Counted from the stretch's first letter, positions 34,187-44,332 are shown. The stretch: DNA of 64,000 nucleotides from Luteimonas aestuarii (GCF_004357985.1 NZ_SMTF01000008.1:1-64000), one strand, 5' to 3'. Translations and numbers: made by a program. Notes: a model not told the origin generated them from the sequence alone.

Positions 34187-34985
34187 CTTCGCCGCTATCG
34201 CCGTGGCCTGCGTCGTGGCTGCCACCGGCTGCTCGCGCCTGACCTTCGTCAAACCGGATGCCCAGCGTCGCGGGATGGATCGCGTGGCCCCTGAATACAC
34301 CTTCTCCCCGGCCCCCCAGAGCCGGCAAGGCGGGCAGGCACGCCGATTGCTGGCGTCCGCCCAGCAGAAGTTGCGCGCCGATGACGACGCGGGTGCGGAG
34401 GCCGATGCCCGCGCCGCGCTGCGTGCCGATGGCAAATCCGCCGAGGCGCACACCCTGCTCGGCCTGATTGCGACCCGCAAGGGCCAGGCCGACGCGGCTG
34501 GCCGGCATTATGCGGCGGCGGCCGAATTGGCGCCCGCCAACGCCATCATGCTGGGCAATTACGGCGCATGGCTGTGCGGCAACGAGCGTAGCGAGGATTC
34601 GCTCGCCTGGTTCGAGCGGGCGCTTGGCGTGCCTGGCGATCGATCCGCTGGCCTTGCCAACTATGGGGCGTGCGCCTTGATGGCGGGCCGCACTGATCTC
34701 GCGGAGCGGGCCTCGCGAGCGGCGTTGGACGTCGATCCGGGCAATGCACTCGCGCTCAATACATTGGCGCAGCATTACTACGCCTCAGGACAGTACTTCG
34801 AGGCGCGTGCGTTCTCGCAACGCCGCCTGGCGGCGGCACCGGCCACGCCTGATGCGCTCAGACTTGCGTCACAAATCGAAGACAAACTCGGCGACACTGT
34901 CGCCGCCACTCGTTATGTTCAGCGCCTGAGGACGGAATTTCCGCAGGCGAGGACCGCCGGCCCGGGGGAAGCCGAATCACAATGA
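34173..34985 (+). CDS. pilW: Type IV pilus biogenesis/stability lipoprotein PilW (PilF)
   Basis: This 270-residue lipoprotein has a signal peptide with lipobox (ATGC, Cys ~21) and tetratricopeptide repeats over residues ~60-220 ([31 protein letters not shown] and repeats). It is the pilotin-like protein that stabilises the PilQ secretin. GGAGG at 34163-34167 lies 5 bases before ATG 34173, which deletes four residues from the longest frame and gives a clean signal peptide. It overlaps the end of rlmN by 14 bases. Confidence 0.9.
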   Translation: MRVRDFAAIAVACVVAATGCSRLTFVKPDAQRRGMDRVAPEYTFSPAPQSRQGGQARRLLASAQQKLRADDDAGAEADARAALRADGKSAEAHTLLGLIATRKGQADAAGRHYAAAAELAPANAIMLGNYGAWLCGNERSEDSLAWFERALGVPGDRSAGLANYGACALMAGRTDLAERASRAALDVDPGNALALNTLAQHYYASGQYFEARAFSQRRLAAAPATPDALRLASQIEDKLGDTVAATRYVQRLRTEFPQARTAGPGEAESQ

Positions 34986-35794
34986 TGCCGTCCAACCAAG
35001 ACGCGCAAGCACGTGGCCGCGAGTGCGGCGAACGGCTGCGCACCGCCCGTGAAGCCGCGGGTCTGTCGATCGCCGACGTCTCCGCTCGCCTCAGGATCCC
35101 GGAGCGGGTGATCCAGTCGCTGGAAGCCGGCGATGCCTCGCATGCCGATGCCCCGGTGTTCGTCCGCGGCCAGCTGCGCAGCTATGCGCGCCTGCTGGGC
35201 GTGCGACTGGACGACGTGCCCGAGGCCTCGGCCGCCAGCCAGATCCAGCCTACGCGGATCGTCCCGATGACGTACACGCCACCGCTGCAGCGGTTCGCGG
35301 ACAAGCTGATGGGGCGGATGGTCTATATCGTGATCACGGCGCTGATCGCAGTACCGGTGTGGATGGCCACGCGCGGCCACATCGACGGCAGCATCCAGTC
35401 CGCCTCGCTGGAAATGCCGACTGATGCCGTGCTGGCGGCGCGTGACGGCGAGGCCTTGCCGGAGCGGCCGCGCGCGATCGCCGCCTCGATGGCATCGCTT
35501 CCGGCGCGCCAGCAACCCGTGCGCCAGGAACCTGCGTTAAGTCTGCGCTTCAGCGACGAAAGCTGGGTCGAGATCTTCGATCGCGACGGACAGCGCGTCG
35601 AGCAAGGCCTGTTCAAGGCCGGCGATCGTCGCGACTTCGAGGCCGGCACCGTCGGCCGCGTGGTGCTGGGCAACGCCCGCACCGTGGAGGTGTTGCGCGG
35701 TGGGCACGTTCAGGATCTGTCTGCCTATCGGCGCGCGGACGTCGCCCGCTTTACGGTATCCTCTGACGGTTCCCTCGCCCCCATCGCGGAATAG
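34982..35794 (+). CDS. RodZ-like helix-turn-helix membrane protein (DUF4115)
   Basis: This 270-residue protein has an N-terminal Cro/C1-type HTH (LRTAREAAGLSIADVSARLRI, about 18-75), a single membrane helix (MVYIVITALIAVPVWM, about 110-126), and a C-terminal periplasmic beta domain (LSLRFSDESWVEIFDRDGQRV) of the DUF4115 type. RodZ links MreB filaments to the cell-wall elongation machinery. ATG 34982 overlaps the pilW stop. Downstream, ispG and hisS, which follow rodZ in many gammaproteobacteria, are missing; yfgM comes next. Confidence 0.9.
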   Translation: MMPSNQDAQARGRECGERLRTAREAAGLSIADVSARLRIPERVIQSLEAGDASHADAPVFVRGQLRSYARLLGVRLDDVPEASAASQIQPTRIVPMTYTPPLQRFADKLMGRMVYIVITALIAVPVWMATRGHIDGSIQSASLEMPTDAVLAARDGEALPERPRAIAASMASLPARQQPVRQEPALSLRFSDESWVEIFDRDGQRVEQGLFKAGDRRDFEAGTVGRVVLGNARTVEVLRGGHVQDLSAYRRADVARFTVSSDGSLAPIAE

Positions 35795-35811
35795 CGATCC
35801 AGGCAGGGCGG

Positions 35812-35830
35812 CGGCCCGGTTCACGGGCCG
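35812..35830 (+). terminator. Short hairpin after the RodZ-like gene
   Basis: CGGCCCG and CGGGCCG pair around GTTCA 18 bases after the stop. Without a T-tract it is at most a weak or Rho-dependent signal; the 132-base gap otherwise holds nothing clear. Confidence 0.3.
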
Positions 35831-35926
35831 TGCGACAGACCCTGCAGGCACATGCGCCGTTAGCAGGCCCCACCACAGCGCCGGACGCGGGCATTGCCGC
35901 GCCGGTGCCAGCATGGCAACAGCCCG

Positions 35927-36559
35927 ATGGCGCTAGACGACCTGCCCGACGAACACGAACAAAGCGAAAAAGTACTCGATTGGCTCCGCAACAACGCCTT
36001 CGGCCTGATCGGCGGGCTGGTGCTGGGCCTGTCGATCATCGGCGGCTGGAAGTGGTGGCAGAACCATGCACACCAGCAGCGCCTGCAGGTGGCCGAGGAG
36101 TTCCGCGGCGTGCAGGAAGGCATCGAGGCCGGTGAGCTTGAACAGGCTACGAGCCGTGCGGCGGGCCTGAAAAACAACGTGTACGCTGCCTTGGCCGCGC
36201 TGGACATCGCCAAGGCGCAGGTCGATGCCGGGGATCGCGATGCCGCCATCGCCACCCTGCGTGGCGTCGGTAGCCGCGAGCCGGCCATCGATGCCGTGGT
36301 GCGCCAGCGCCTGGCACGCCTGCTGATCGACGCCGGCAATGCCGACGAGGCCGTCGCGCTGCTGTCCGCAGCGGACGATGCCGCTTCGCTGGAAACGCGC
36401 GGCGACGCCCGTTTCGCGCTGGGCGAGGGCGATGCCGCCCGCGACGATTATTCCGCTGCGTTGCGCCAACTCGACGTGGCCGCGCCGCAGCGCCAGTTGC
36501 TTGAACTGAAACTCGCCGAAGTCGGCGGACAGCCGGAAGCCTCGGAGGCGCAGTCCTGA
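35927..36559 (+). CDS. yfgM: YfgM-type tetratricopeptide membrane protein
   Basis: This 210-residue protein has a short cytosolic N-terminus (DDLPDEHEQSEKVLDWLRNN), a membrane helix (FGLIGGLVLGLSIIGGW, about 26-43), and a periplasmic TPR-like region (YAALAALDIAKAQVDAGDRDAAI). YfgM works with PpiD near the Sec translocon on periplasmic protein folding. ATG 35927 matches the family start. Its stop overlaps the bamB start (TGATG), so the two are coupled, as in many proteobacteria. Confidence 0.92.
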   Translation: MALDDLPDEHEQSEKVLDWLRNNAFGLIGGLVLGLSIIGGWKWWQNHAHQQRLQVAEEFRGVQEGIEAGELEQATSRAAGLKNNVYAALAALDIAKAQVDAGDRDAAIATLRGVGSREPAIDAVVRQRLARLLIDAGNADEAVALLSAADDAASLETRGDARFALGEGDAARDDYSAALRQLDVAAPQRQLLELKLAEVGGQPEASEAQS

Positions 36560-37752
36560 TGAAATCCGTTTCGAAGAATTCCCGCGCGTTGCGCCTGGCG
36601 ACGGTGGTGGTGTGCTGCGTTGCACTGGCCGGTTGCGGCACGATCCGCGGCTGGTTTGGCGGCAACAAGGACGAGGCCAACACGACCGACCCGGCCAGGC
36701 TGGTTGACTTCACGCAGAGCGCGAATGCGTCGCGCATCTGGTCGGCCAGCGCTGGCAAGGGTGAGCGCCGCCTCGGCCTGCAGCAGACGCCTTCGATCGC
36801 CGATGGCCGCGTCTACGCCGCGGCCGTGGATGGCGGCGTGCATGCGTTCGACCTGCAGACTGGCGCGCGCGCCTGGAGCTGGCGCACAGACCAGCGCGTG
36901 AGCGGGGGCCCCGGTGCCGGCGATGGCTTGGTGGTCGTGGGCAGCCTGCAGGGCGACATCACCGCACTCGATGCCGTGTCCGGCACGGAGCGCTGGACCG
37001 CCAAGGTGGTCAGCGAAGTCATCGCGGCCCCGGCCATCGGCCAGGGCATGGTGGTGGTGCGCTCCAATGATGGCCGGGTGACCGCGTTCGACGCCGCCAG
37101 TGGCGAGCGACGCTGGTTCTGGACCAGCGAGCTGCCCACGCTGACCGTGCGCGGCAACGATGCGCCGGTTCTGGGCCCTGGCCTGGTGTTCGTCGGCAAC
37201 GACGACGGTACGCTGGCCGCGATCTCGCTGGTCGATGGCCGCCCGCTGTGGGACCTCCCGGTGGCGCAGCCCGATGGTCGTACCGAACTCGACCGGATGG
37301 CCGACGTCGACGGCAGGCCCGTGCTGGACGGCACCATCCTTTACGCCAGCAGCTACAAGGGCCAGACACTGGCGATCGATGGCCCCAGCGGCCGCCCGAT
37401 CTGGTCCAGCGAACGCGGCGGCCCCGGCCGCGCCGGCCTGGCGATCGACAAGGTCGTGGTCAGCGATGTCGGCGGAACGGTCTGGGGCATCGACCGTAGC
37501 GGCGGTTCGCTGGCCTGGCAGCAGCCGGCGCTGGCACGTCGCAACCTCAGCGGCGTGGCCATCCACGGCAACCATGCCGTCGTCGGCGACCTCGACGGCT
37601 ACCTGCACTGGATGCGGCTGGACAACGGCGAGTTTGCCGCGCGCGCCCGCGCGGGTCGCGCCGCGATCCGCGGTACCCCGGTGGTGTCGGACGGCATCCT
37701 GGTCGTTCAGAACACCGACGGCGACATCAGCGCCTGGCGCATCGGGCAGTAG
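36559..37752 (+). CDS. bamB: Outer-membrane assembly lipoprotein BamB
   Basis: This 397-residue lipoprotein has lipobox LAGC (Cys ~30) and an eight-bladed beta-propeller of PQQ-like repeats ([47 protein letters not shown] and others). It is part of the BAM complex that inserts beta-barrel proteins. The start overlaps the yfgM stop, and a strong terminator follows. Confidence 0.95.
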   Translation: MKSVSKNSRALRLATVVVCCVALAGCGTIRGWFGGNKDEANTTDPARLVDFTQSANASRIWSASAGKGERRLGLQQTPSIADGRVYAAAVDGGVHAFDLQTGARAWSWRTDQRVSGGPGAGDGLVVVGSLQGDITALDAVSGTERWTAKVVSEVIAAPAIGQGMVVVRSNDGRVTAFDAASGERRWFWTSELPTLTVRGNDAPVLGPGLVFVGNDDGTLAAISLVDGRPLWDLPVAQPDGRTELDRMADVDGRPVLDGTILYASSYKGQTLAIDGPSGRPIWSSERGGPGRAGLAIDKVVVSDVGGTVWGIDRSGGSLAWQQPALARRNLSGVAIHGNHAVVGDLDGYLHWMRLDNGEFAARARAGRAAIRGTPVVSDGILVVQNTDGDISAWRIGQ

Positions 37753-37773
37753 CCCGCGCTGGCATCACGACAC

Positions 37774-37812
37774 GGCCCCGGGTAGCCTCGCAGCTGCCCG
37801 GGGTCTTTTTTT
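37774..37812 (+). terminator. Rho-independent terminator between bamB and der
   Basis: GGCCCCGGGTAGC and GCTGCCCGGGGTC pair (with one G-U and one mismatch) around CTCGCA, followed by seven T. It is the clearest intrinsic terminator of the window; der should therefore have its own promoter or rely on read-through. Confidence 0.85.
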
Positions 37813-37834
37813 CAAGCGAGGATCGCTTCGTCCC

Positions 37835-39235
37835 ATGCTTCCGCTCGTCGCCCTCGTCGGTCGTCCCAATGTCGGCAAGTCGACGCTGTTCAACGCGTTG
37901 ACCCGAACCCGTGACGCCTTGGTCCACGACGAGCCGGGCGTGACCCGCGACCGCAACTACGGCATCTGCCGGCTCGATGAAGCGCGCCCGTTCGTGCTGG
38001 TCGACACCGGGGGCATTGCCGCGGACGAAGCCGGGCTGGCCGGCGCCACCGCGCGCCAGTCGCGCGCGGCGGCGGAGGAAGCCGACCTGGTGCTGTTCGT
38101 GGTCGATGGCCGCGAAGGCCCTTCCGCGCTCGACGACGAGATCCTGCGCTGGCTGCGGAAGGCGTCGCGGCCGACCCTGCTGGTCGTCAACAAGTCCGAC
38201 GGCATCGACGTACGCGCCGCGCTGGCGGAGTTTTCGCGCTACGGCTTCAGCGACGTGCTCGCGGTGTCGTCCGCCCACCGGCAGGGCGTCGACGAGCTGG
38301 TCGACGAGGTGCTGGCGCGCGTGCCGGAGGTGGGCGCGACCGAGACCCTCGACGACGATCCCGATCGCGTGCGCATCGCCTTCGTCGGCCGCCCCAACGT
38401 CGGCAAATCGACGCTGGTCAACCGGATCCTCGGCGAGGAGCGGATGATCGCCTCCGACGTGCCCGGCACCACGCGCGATTCGATCGCGGTGGACCTGGAG
38501 CGCGACGGGCGCAAGTACCGCCTGATCGATACCGCCGGCTTGCGCCGCAAGGCGCGCGTGGAAGAGGCGGTGGAGAAGTTTTCCATCGTCAAGACGCTGC
38601 AGGCGATCGAGCAGTGCCAGGTCGCGGTGATCATGCTCGATGCCAACGAGGGCGTGACCGACCAGGATGCCAGCGTGCTCGGCGCAGTGCTCGACGCCGG
38701 CCGTGCGCTGGTCGTCGCGGTCAACAAGTGGGACGGGCAGAGCGATTACCAGCGCGAACAGACCGAGGCACTGCTGTCGCGCAAGCTTTCGTTCGTGCAG
38801 TGGGCGGAGGCCGTGCGCATCAGCGCCAAGCATGGCTCCGGCCTGCGAGAGCTGTTCAAGGCCATCCACCGCGCGCATGCATCCGCGACCAAGGTGCTCG
38901 GCACGGCCGAAGTCACCAAGGCGCTGGAGATCGCCTACGAGACGAACCCGCCGCCGGTCGTGCGCGGCCACGTGCCCAAGCTGCGCTACGCCCATGCCGG
39001 CGGCGACAACCCGCCGACGATCATCGTCCATGGTACCCGCCTGCGCATGCTGCCCGACAGTTACAAGCGGTATCTGGAGAACTTCTTCCGCAAGCGTTTC
39101 AAGTTGGTGGGCACGCCGGTCCGCTTCGTGTTCAAGGAAGGCGAAAATCCCTACAAGGACAAGAAGAACGTGTTGACGGAGCGGCAGGCGGCGCGCAAGA
39201 AGCGCCTGATCCGGCACGTCAAGCGCAGGGGTTGA
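37835..39235 (+). CDS. der: Ribosome biogenesis GTPase Der (EngA)
   Basis: This 466-residue protein has tandem GTPase domains. The first carries [18 protein letters not shown] and NKSD; the second carries [18 protein letters not shown] and NKWD. A KH-like C-terminal domain ends in a basic tail ([13 protein letters not shown]). It is needed for 50S maturation. ATG 37835 gives the canonical [16 protein letters not shown] start, 22 bases after the bamB terminator. Confidence 0.97.
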   Translation: MLPLVALVGRPNVGKSTLFNALTRTRDALVHDEPGVTRDRNYGICRLDEARPFVLVDTGGIAADEAGLAGATARQSRAAAEEADLVLFVVDGREGPSALDDEILRWLRKASRPTLLVVNKSDGIDVRAALAEFSRYGFSDVLAVSSAHRQGVDELVDEVLARVPEVGATETLDDDPDRVRIAFVGRPNVGKSTLVNRILGEERMIASDVPGTTRDSIAVDLERDGRKYRLIDTAGLRRKARVEEAVEKFSIVKTLQAIEQCQVAVIMLDANEGVTDQDASVLGAVLDAGRALVVAVNKWDGQSDYQREQTEALLSRKLSFVQWAEAVRISAKHGSGLRELFKAIHRAHASATKVLGTAEVTKALEIAYETNPPPVVRGHVPKLRYAHAGGDNPPTIIVHGTRLRMLPDSYKRYLENFFRKRFKLVGTPVRFVFKEGENPYKDKKNVLTERQAARKKRLIRHVKRRG

Positions 39236-39242
39236 GGGCGTC

Positions 39243-39848
39243 GTGACGGCAGGCGCTGCCGCGACCGTGGCGGCCTCCGGCATCACGCTCGGCATTCTCG
39301 CGGGCGGGCGGGGGATGCGGTTGGGCGGCGTCGACAAGGCATGGCTGGTGCGCGATGGGGTGCCGCAGGTGCTGCGCTGGCGCACACATTTTGCGCCGAA
39401 GGTCGGTGCCGTGCTGGTCAGTGCGAACGGCGATGCGTCGCGGCTGGTCCAGGCCGGTTTCGACGTGGTCGCCGATCATGTCGCGGATGCCGGGCCACTC
39501 GCCGGGCTCGATGCGCTGGCCCGCGCCTGCCGGACGCCATGGCTGCTGACCGTCCCTGTCGATCTCGCCGACGCCAGCGATGGGTTGCTGGACGTGCTGC
39601 TCGCGCGGCGCGGGCCTGATGGCGCCCATGCCATCGACGATGACGGCATGCAGCCGCTTGTCGCGCTGTGGCGGACGGCTGCACTGCGCGAGGCGGCGGG
39701 GGCCACGCTGGATGCCGGCAAGCATGCGGTCCACGGGCTGCATGCGTTGCTCCACCAGCCCGGCGTGCGTTTCGATGGCGTGCGCTTCGGCAACCTCAAC
39801 ACGCCTGCCGACCTCGCCGCGCTGGGCGCTACCATGCCAGCACCATGA
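39243..39848 (+). CDS. mobA: Molybdenum cofactor guanylyltransferase
   Basis: This 201-residue nucleotidyltransferase attaches GMP to Mo-molybdopterin. The N-terminal signature LAGGRGMRLGGVDKAWL (GxGxRxGxxK) and DHVADAGPLAGLDA match MobA. It starts with GTG 39243, 7 bases after der, behind GAGGG. The stop overlaps the moeA start (ATGA), so mobA and moeA are coupled. The position after der looks secondary to this lineage. Confidence 0.93.
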   Translation: MTAGAAATVAASGITLGILAGGRGMRLGGVDKAWLVRDGVPQVLRWRTHFAPKVGAVLVSANGDASRLVQAGFDVVADHVADAGPLAGLDALARACRTPWLLTVPVDLADASDGLLDVLLARRGPDGAHAIDDDGMQPLVALWRTAALREAAGATLDAGKHAVHGLHALLHQPGVRFDGVRFGNLNTPADLAALGATMPAP

Positions 39849-41071
39849 CGACCGATTTCCCGACCCGCATCGCCTACGCCGAGGCGCGCGACATCGTCGA
39901 CCGCGTCGCTGCAGCGCGGCGCATGCCGGTGCAACGCCTGCCGCTGTCGCGCGCACATGCACACGTGCTGGCGCAGGACTTGGTCGCCACGTTGGCGATC
40001 CCGGGGTTCGACAACGCCGCGATGGACGGCTTCGCGTTGCGCCATGCCGACCTGTCCACGGAAGGCGAGGCCATCCTGCAACTTCAGGGTGAGCAGTTTG
40101 CGGGAGCTCCCGCCGCGCCGGGCATCGCGGCGGGCGGATGCGTTCGCATCACCACGGGCGCGCCGCTGCCTGCAGGTGCGGACACGGTGCTGATGAAGGA
40201 GCACGCCCGCGTCGAAGGCGATCGCGTGCATGTGCTGCAGCCGCCGGCAGCGGGGCAGCATGTGCGGCGGATGGGCGAGGACGTGCGGCCCGGTGACGGC
40301 CTGCTGCAGGCGGGCGAAGTGCTGACGCCGTCGCGCGTCGCCCTGGCCGCATCGCAGGGACTGCCGGAACTCGACGTCGTGCGCCGGCCCACGGTGGCGG
40401 TGTTCACCACGGGCGACGAACTCATCGAGCCCGGCATGCCGCTCGCCGACGGCCAGCTGTACAACTCGAATCGCGAGCAGCTGGTCGGCCTGCTGCGCGC
40501 CGATGGCCTCGATCCGGTGGCCTGGCCGACCTTGCCCGACGATCCCGCGCAGGTGGAATCGGCGCTGCGCCACGCGGGCGAGGCGTTCGACCTGATCCTG
40601 ACCTGTGGTGGGGTGTCGGCGGGCGAGAAGGATTACCTGCCGGCATTGCTGCAGCGGCGCGGCCGGGTCCATTTCTGGAAGACGCGGATGAAGCCCGGCA
40701 TGCCGGCACTGTTCGCCGATGGCGGTACGCTGGGCCCGGCGCTGTTCCTGTGCCTGCCCGGGAATCCGGTGTCGGTGCTGGCGACCTACCACGCGTTCGC
40801 GCGCCCACTGCTGGACGGGCTGCAGGGCAGGGCGCCGCGGTCATCCTGGCGCGCGCGGCTGGCGTCGCCATGGGACAAGCGCCATGAACGGCTGGAGTTC
40901 CTGCGCGGGCGCTTGTCTCCGGGCGATGACGGAACCCTGCAGGTCGAGCCGAATCCCGCGGACGGCTCGCATCGCATGCGCGCAGCGGCGGATTCGGATG
41001 TGCTGATCGTGCTGGAGGAAGGGGCGCGCCATTACCCGCCCGGGACCGTAGTCACGGTCCTGCCGTACTGA
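39845..41071 (+). CDS. moeA: Molybdopterin molybdenumtransferase
   Basis: This 408-residue MoeA inserts molybdate into adenylated molybdopterin. Recognised are the N-terminal region PGFDNAAMDGFALR, RITTGAPLPAGADTV, TGDELIEPG, the MPT-binding GGVSAGEKDY (catalytic Asp), and PGNPVSVLATYHAF. Length and motifs are complete. ATG 39845 overlaps mobA by ATGA. Confidence 0.96.
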   Translation: MTTDFPTRIAYAEARDIVDRVAAARRMPVQRLPLSRAHAHVLAQDLVATLAIPGFDNAAMDGFALRHADLSTEGEAILQLQGEQFAGAPAAPGIAAGGCVRITTGAPLPAGADTVLMKEHARVEGDRVHVLQPPAAGQHVRRMGEDVRPGDGLLQAGEVLTPSRVALAASQGLPELDVVRRPTVAVFTTGDELIEPGMPLADGQLYNSNREQLVGLLRADGLDPVAWPTLPDDPAQVESALRHAGEAFDLILTCGGVSAGEKDYLPALLQRRGRVHFWKTRMKPGMPALFADGGTLGPALFLCLPGNPVSVLATYHAFARPLLDGLQGRAPRSSWRARLASPWDKRHERLEFLRGRLSPGDDGTLQVEPNPADGSHRMRAAADSDVLIVLEEGARHYPPGTVVTVLPY

Positions 41072-41109
41072 TTCACCCCGGGCCACGCCTGCGGCGCGAT
41101 AATCACGCC

Positions 41110-42240
41110 ATGGCCATCCGTGAACTGTCCCCCCGAGAAGCCAGCCAGCGCCTGGCACAGGGCGCAACGCTGATCGACGTGCGCGAGGACCACGAGCGTG
41201 AGCTCGGCATGGCCGAAGGCGCCCGCGGCATCCCGCGCGCCGAGCTGGAGGATGCGCCGCACCTGCACGTGCCCGACCGCGACACCGAACTGTTGCTGAT
41301 CTGCCAGAGCGGCGGGCGCTCCATGCTGGCCGCCGAGTGCCTGCAGCGGCTGGGCTACGCGCGCGTGGCGTCCGTGCGCGGCGGTTCCGCGATGTGGCAG
41401 GCCGAGGGCTTGCCGTTCACCCGGCCTGCGGCGCAGGTGGACGAGGATTTCCACGCGCGCTATTCGCGGCACATGAAGCTGCCTGAGATCGGCGCCAAGG
41501 GGCAGCGGCGGCTGGAAGCGGCCAGCGTGCTGGTGCTGGGCGCGGGTGGTCTGGGATCGCCGCTGGCGTTCTACCTCGCCGCGGCCGGCGTGGGCCACCT
41601 GCGCATCGCCGACGACGACACCGTCGACCGCAGCAACCTGCAGCGGCAGATCCTGCATGTCGATGCCGATGTCGGCATGCCCAAGGTCGATTCCGCCGAG
41701 ACGCGACTGTCGGCGCTCAATCCACGCGTGCAGGTCGAAGCGGTGGCCGAGCGCGCGAGTTCCGGCAACATCGATCGCCTCCTCGAGGGCGTCGACGTGG
41801 TGGTCGATGGCGCCGACAACTTCGCCGCGCGCTACCTGCTCAACGATGCCTGCGTGAAGCACGCCAAACCGCTGGTCTATGGCGCCGTGCATCGCTTCGA
41901 AGGCCAGGTGGGCGTGTTCGATGCCGGCCGCCAGCGCGGCGTCGCACCGTGCTATCGCTGCCTGTTCCCCGAACCGCCGCCGCCGGAAGCCGCGCCCAAC
42001 TGCAGCGAGGTCGGTGTGCTGGGCGTGCTGCCGGGCGTGATCGGCCTGCTGCAGGCGACCGAGGCGATCAAACTGCTGCTGGGCTTGGGCGATCCGCTGG
42101 CCGGGCGCATCCTGCACTTCGATGCGCTGGCGATGCGCTTCCGCGAAACGCGGCTGTCGCCCGACCCAGACTGCCCGGTCTGCGCGCCGGGCAAGCCGTT
42201 CCCCGGCTACATCGACTACGCGGCGTTCTGCGCGGGCTAG
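41110..42240 (+). CDS. moeB: MoeB/ThiF-type adenylyltransferase with N-terminal rhodanese domain
   Basis: This 376-residue protein fuses a rhodanese domain (residues ~1-100, active-site loop CQSGGRSM) ahead of an E1-like adenylyltransferase (ATP motif GAGGLGSPLAFYLAAAGVG; zinc cysteines CYRC and CPVC; Cys in APNCSEVG). It would adenylate and help sulfurate the MoaD (and perhaps ThiS) C-terminus. In MOCS3-type enzymes the rhodanese is at the C-terminus; here the order is reversed and the rhodanese cysteine is kept, so it may be a working sulfur donor. It follows moeA by 38 bases. Confidence 0.93.
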   Translation: MAIRELSPREASQRLAQGATLIDVREDHERELGMAEGARGIPRAELEDAPHLHVPDRDTELLLICQSGGRSMLAAECLQRLGYARVASVRGGSAMWQAEGLPFTRPAAQVDEDFHARYSRHMKLPEIGAKGQRRLEAASVLVLGAGGLGSPLAFYLAAAGVGHLRIADDDTVDRSNLQRQILHVDADVGMPKVDSAETRLSALNPRVQVEAVAERASSGNIDRLLEGVDVVVDGADNFAARYLLNDACVKHAKPLVYGAVHRFEGQVGVFDAGRQRGVAPCYRCLFPEPPPPEAAPNCSEVGVLGVLPGVIGLLQATEAIKLLLGLGDPLAGRILHFDALAMRFRETRLSPDPDCPVCAPGKPFPGYIDYAAFCAG

Positions 42241-42311
42241 GCGCGTTCGGTCGCGCGCTTCACGCCGGGAGGCGTGCGGTGCCAATTCCGCCATCCATCG
42301 CTGCTTGCGAT

Positions 42312-42395
42312 CGTCATGCCTGTGCAGGCGGGCACCCATGGATGTCCGGGATGGCCTGGCAACCGCCTCGGGACCCCGCCTGCGCGGGGGTGACG
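42312..42395. repeat. Imperfect inverted repeat pair in the gap after moeB
   Basis: CGTCATGCCTGTGCAGGCGG (from 42312) and, on the other strand, CGTCACCCCCGCGCAGGCGG (from 42395 leftwards) form an inverted pair ~84 bases across; each arm is also a small hairpin. The pattern CGTCA-hairpin is a common dispersed palindrome or MITE remnant in proteobacteria. The rest of the 267-base gap holds no clear gene. Confidence 0.5.
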
Positions 42396-42507
42396 GCGTG
42401 ATGAGTGGCGATGGCGCTGCAGGTGCCTTGAACGTCATCCCGCGATTTTCGTCCGGTCCTCACGCGGGCTCGCGTTAGGCTGGCATTCCCTACAGGAAGG
42501 CGGTGCC

Positions 42508-43512
42508 ATGTCAGGATGCCGGCGTCTCGCTTGTCTAGCGCTGTTGCTGCTGTGCAGTCCGCTGCGCGTGGTGGCGGCCGATCCCTGCACCCTGCCGGAC
42601 ACCTATGCCGGTGCCACGACTGCGGCGCGGATTGCGGCCACCGCGTGCACCGAGCATCGCCTCTGGTACCGACCCTTCATCGACGCGCAGGGTCGGCTGG
42701 CCGGCAGCCGCGTACGCGAAGCCGAGGCTGCGCGACTGGGCAACGGCCAGCCGGCGTGGGAGCGGGTGGTCGAATACTGGCGCGACAGCGGCCTGCTGTG
42801 GCAGACGCAGGCGGCCTCGGCCTGTGGCGGCATGGAGGGCATCGGAGCACCGGCCTGGTGCCGGGGGTTCGTGGTCGATACGCCGTGGTCGGCGGCGTTC
42901 GTGTCCTGGGTGATGCAGCAGGCGGACGTGCCCGGCTACCGCGGTTCCGCCAGCCACGTGCACTACGTGCGCCGTGCCTACCGCGATCCGCTGGGCAGCG
43001 CCTATCGCGTCAGCTACCCGCAGGGCGCGAAGCCGGTGCAAGGCGACCTGCTGTGCTACGCACGGGTCGCGTCGCGCACCTACGGTTTCGATGGGCTGAT
43101 GGCACAGCTGGCCGGCGACGACGGCGGCCTCAACATGCACTGCGACATCGTGGTGGGCATCGCAGATGGCATGGCCTACCTGGTCGGCGGCAATGTGTTC
43201 GACGGCGTGACGATGCGAATGCTGGCGCTGGATGCGTCGGCGCGGCTGTCGACCTTGCCGATGCGCAGCACCGAAGACCCGGAGTGTGCGCCGGAGCGCC
43301 CGGAGGCCTGCGACATGAATCGCCAGGACTGGGCCGTGCTGCTGCAACTGCGCCCGGAAACGGAGCTGGCGGCCTTGCGCGCGCCGCGGGCGTTGCCGGA
43401 ACTGCCTGTGGCTGGACCCGCGCAGCCGCTGCCTGCGCGTTGCTGCGTCGAGTGCGTGCCCGAAGACACCGCGCCCCCTTGTGCGCCCATGGCGGAGCAG
43501 GGGATGGAGTAG
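42508..43512 (+). CDS. DUF2272 domain protein, exported
   Basis: This 334-residue protein has a signal peptide (cut probably after VVA, residue ~23). The DUF2272 core is recognised by DTPWSAAFVSWVMQQADVP, HVHYVRRAY, GDLLCYAR and HCDIVVGIADG, an NlpC/P60-like set (Cys, His) that suggests a papain-like hydrolase fold. A cysteine-rich tail ends the protein (CCVECVPEDTAPPC). A cell-wall role is possible but not shown. ATG 42508 has AGGAAGG upstream. Confidence 0.8.
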   Translation: MSGCRRLACLALLLLCSPLRVVAADPCTLPDTYAGATTAARIAATACTEHRLWYRPFIDAQGRLAGSRVREAEAARLGNGQPAWERVVEYWRDSGLLWQTQAASACGGMEGIGAPAWCRGFVVDTPWSAAFVSWVMQQADVPGYRGSASHVHYVRRAYRDPLGSAYRVSYPQGAKPVQGDLLCYARVASRTYGFDGLMAQLAGDDGGLNMHCDIVVGIADGMAYLVGGNVFDGVTMRMLALDASARLSTLPMRSTEDPECAPERPEACDMNRQDWAVLLQLRPETELAALRAPRALPELPVAGPAQPLPARCCVECVPEDTAPPCAPMAEQGME

Positions 43513-43525
43513 TCGACGGTCGCGG

Positions 43526-44329
43526 CTATTCGGCGGCGTCGGCCGCGGGTGGCGCGGGCGGTGGCAGGAACGCGGTGAGCGCTTCCGCGAACTCCGGATG
43601 CAGGCCGATGTCGTTGTGGTCTGCGGCGGCGATCTCGACCACCTCGGGCGGCACCGGCAACGCCGCCACCAGCGCTTCCGTATTGGCGCGCGGCACGATG
43701 GTGTCGTTGCCGCCGTGCAGGACCAGCACCCGGTTGCGATAGCCGCGCAGGTTGTCGGCCGACGGGTAGCGGTCGCGCAACAGCCAGCGCACGGGCAGCC
43801 AGCGGTAGTGCCCGGCGGCGACGTTGGCCAGGCTGTCGAAGGGCGTGACCAGCGCCAGGCGATCCACCGGTCGATGCGCCGCGACATGGCTGGCGACGCC
43901 ACTGCCGAGGCTACGGCCGATGGCCGACACCGGCTGGCCGGGGTGACGCGCCTGTACGTCGTCGAAGAACGCCAGCGCATCGTCGAGCAGGCCGGGGCCG
44001 GCCGGCGTGCCGTCGCTGGCGCCGTAGCCGCGATAGGCCAGCAGGTAGACGGTGTGGCCAGGGAACCACTGTGCGAAATCGTCGCGGTTGGCCTGCACGG
44101 CCTCGGCATTGCCACCGAAGTAAAGGATGGCCGCTGGCTGGCCGGGATTGACGATCCACCCGCGCAGCACCGTGTCGCCACGTTCGAGCGCGTAGTCGGT
44201 GCTGGCCGCCTCGACGCGGGTCAGTTCGGGAAAGTACACCAGCTTGCGCTGCATCACGAACAGGAACAGGCACAGCCCCAGCCACGCCAGCAGCAGTGCA
44301 GTGCCCAGCAGCACGAACATGCGCCGCAT
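43526..44329 (-). CDS. Alpha/beta-hydrolase with N-terminal membrane anchor (BEM46-like)
   Basis: This 267-residue protein has a membrane segment at residues 3-25 followed by an alpha/beta-hydrolase fold: YFGGNAE (oxyanion region), Ser in GRSLGSGVA, Asp in HGGNDTIVP, His in DHNDIGL. The type resembles BEM46/YfhR-like serine hydrolases. It is 3 bases downstream of the DUF1244 gene on the same strand, hence co-transcribed. It converges on the DUF2272 gene. The substrate is unknown. Confidence 0.88.
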   Translation of the reverse strand: MRRMFVLLGTALLLAWLGLCLFLFVMQRKLVYFPELTRVEAASTDYALERGDTVLRGWIVNPGQPAAILYFGGNAEAVQANRDDFAQWFPGHTVYLLAYRGYGASDGTPAGPGLLDDALAFFDDVQARHPGQPVSAIGRSLGSGVASHVAAHRPVDRLALVTPFDSLANVAAGHYRWLPVRWLLRDRYPSADNLRGYRNRVLVLHGGNDTIVPRANTEALVAALPVPPEVVEIAAADHNDIGLHPEFAEALTAFLPPPAPPAADAAE

Positions 44330-44332
44330 CGG

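Noticed and set aside
34982-35926. Deletion of ispG/hisS between the RodZ-like gene and yfgM as an unusual event
   Set aside because: Xanthomonadales commonly keep ispG elsewhere, so the order seems ordinary for the lineage.
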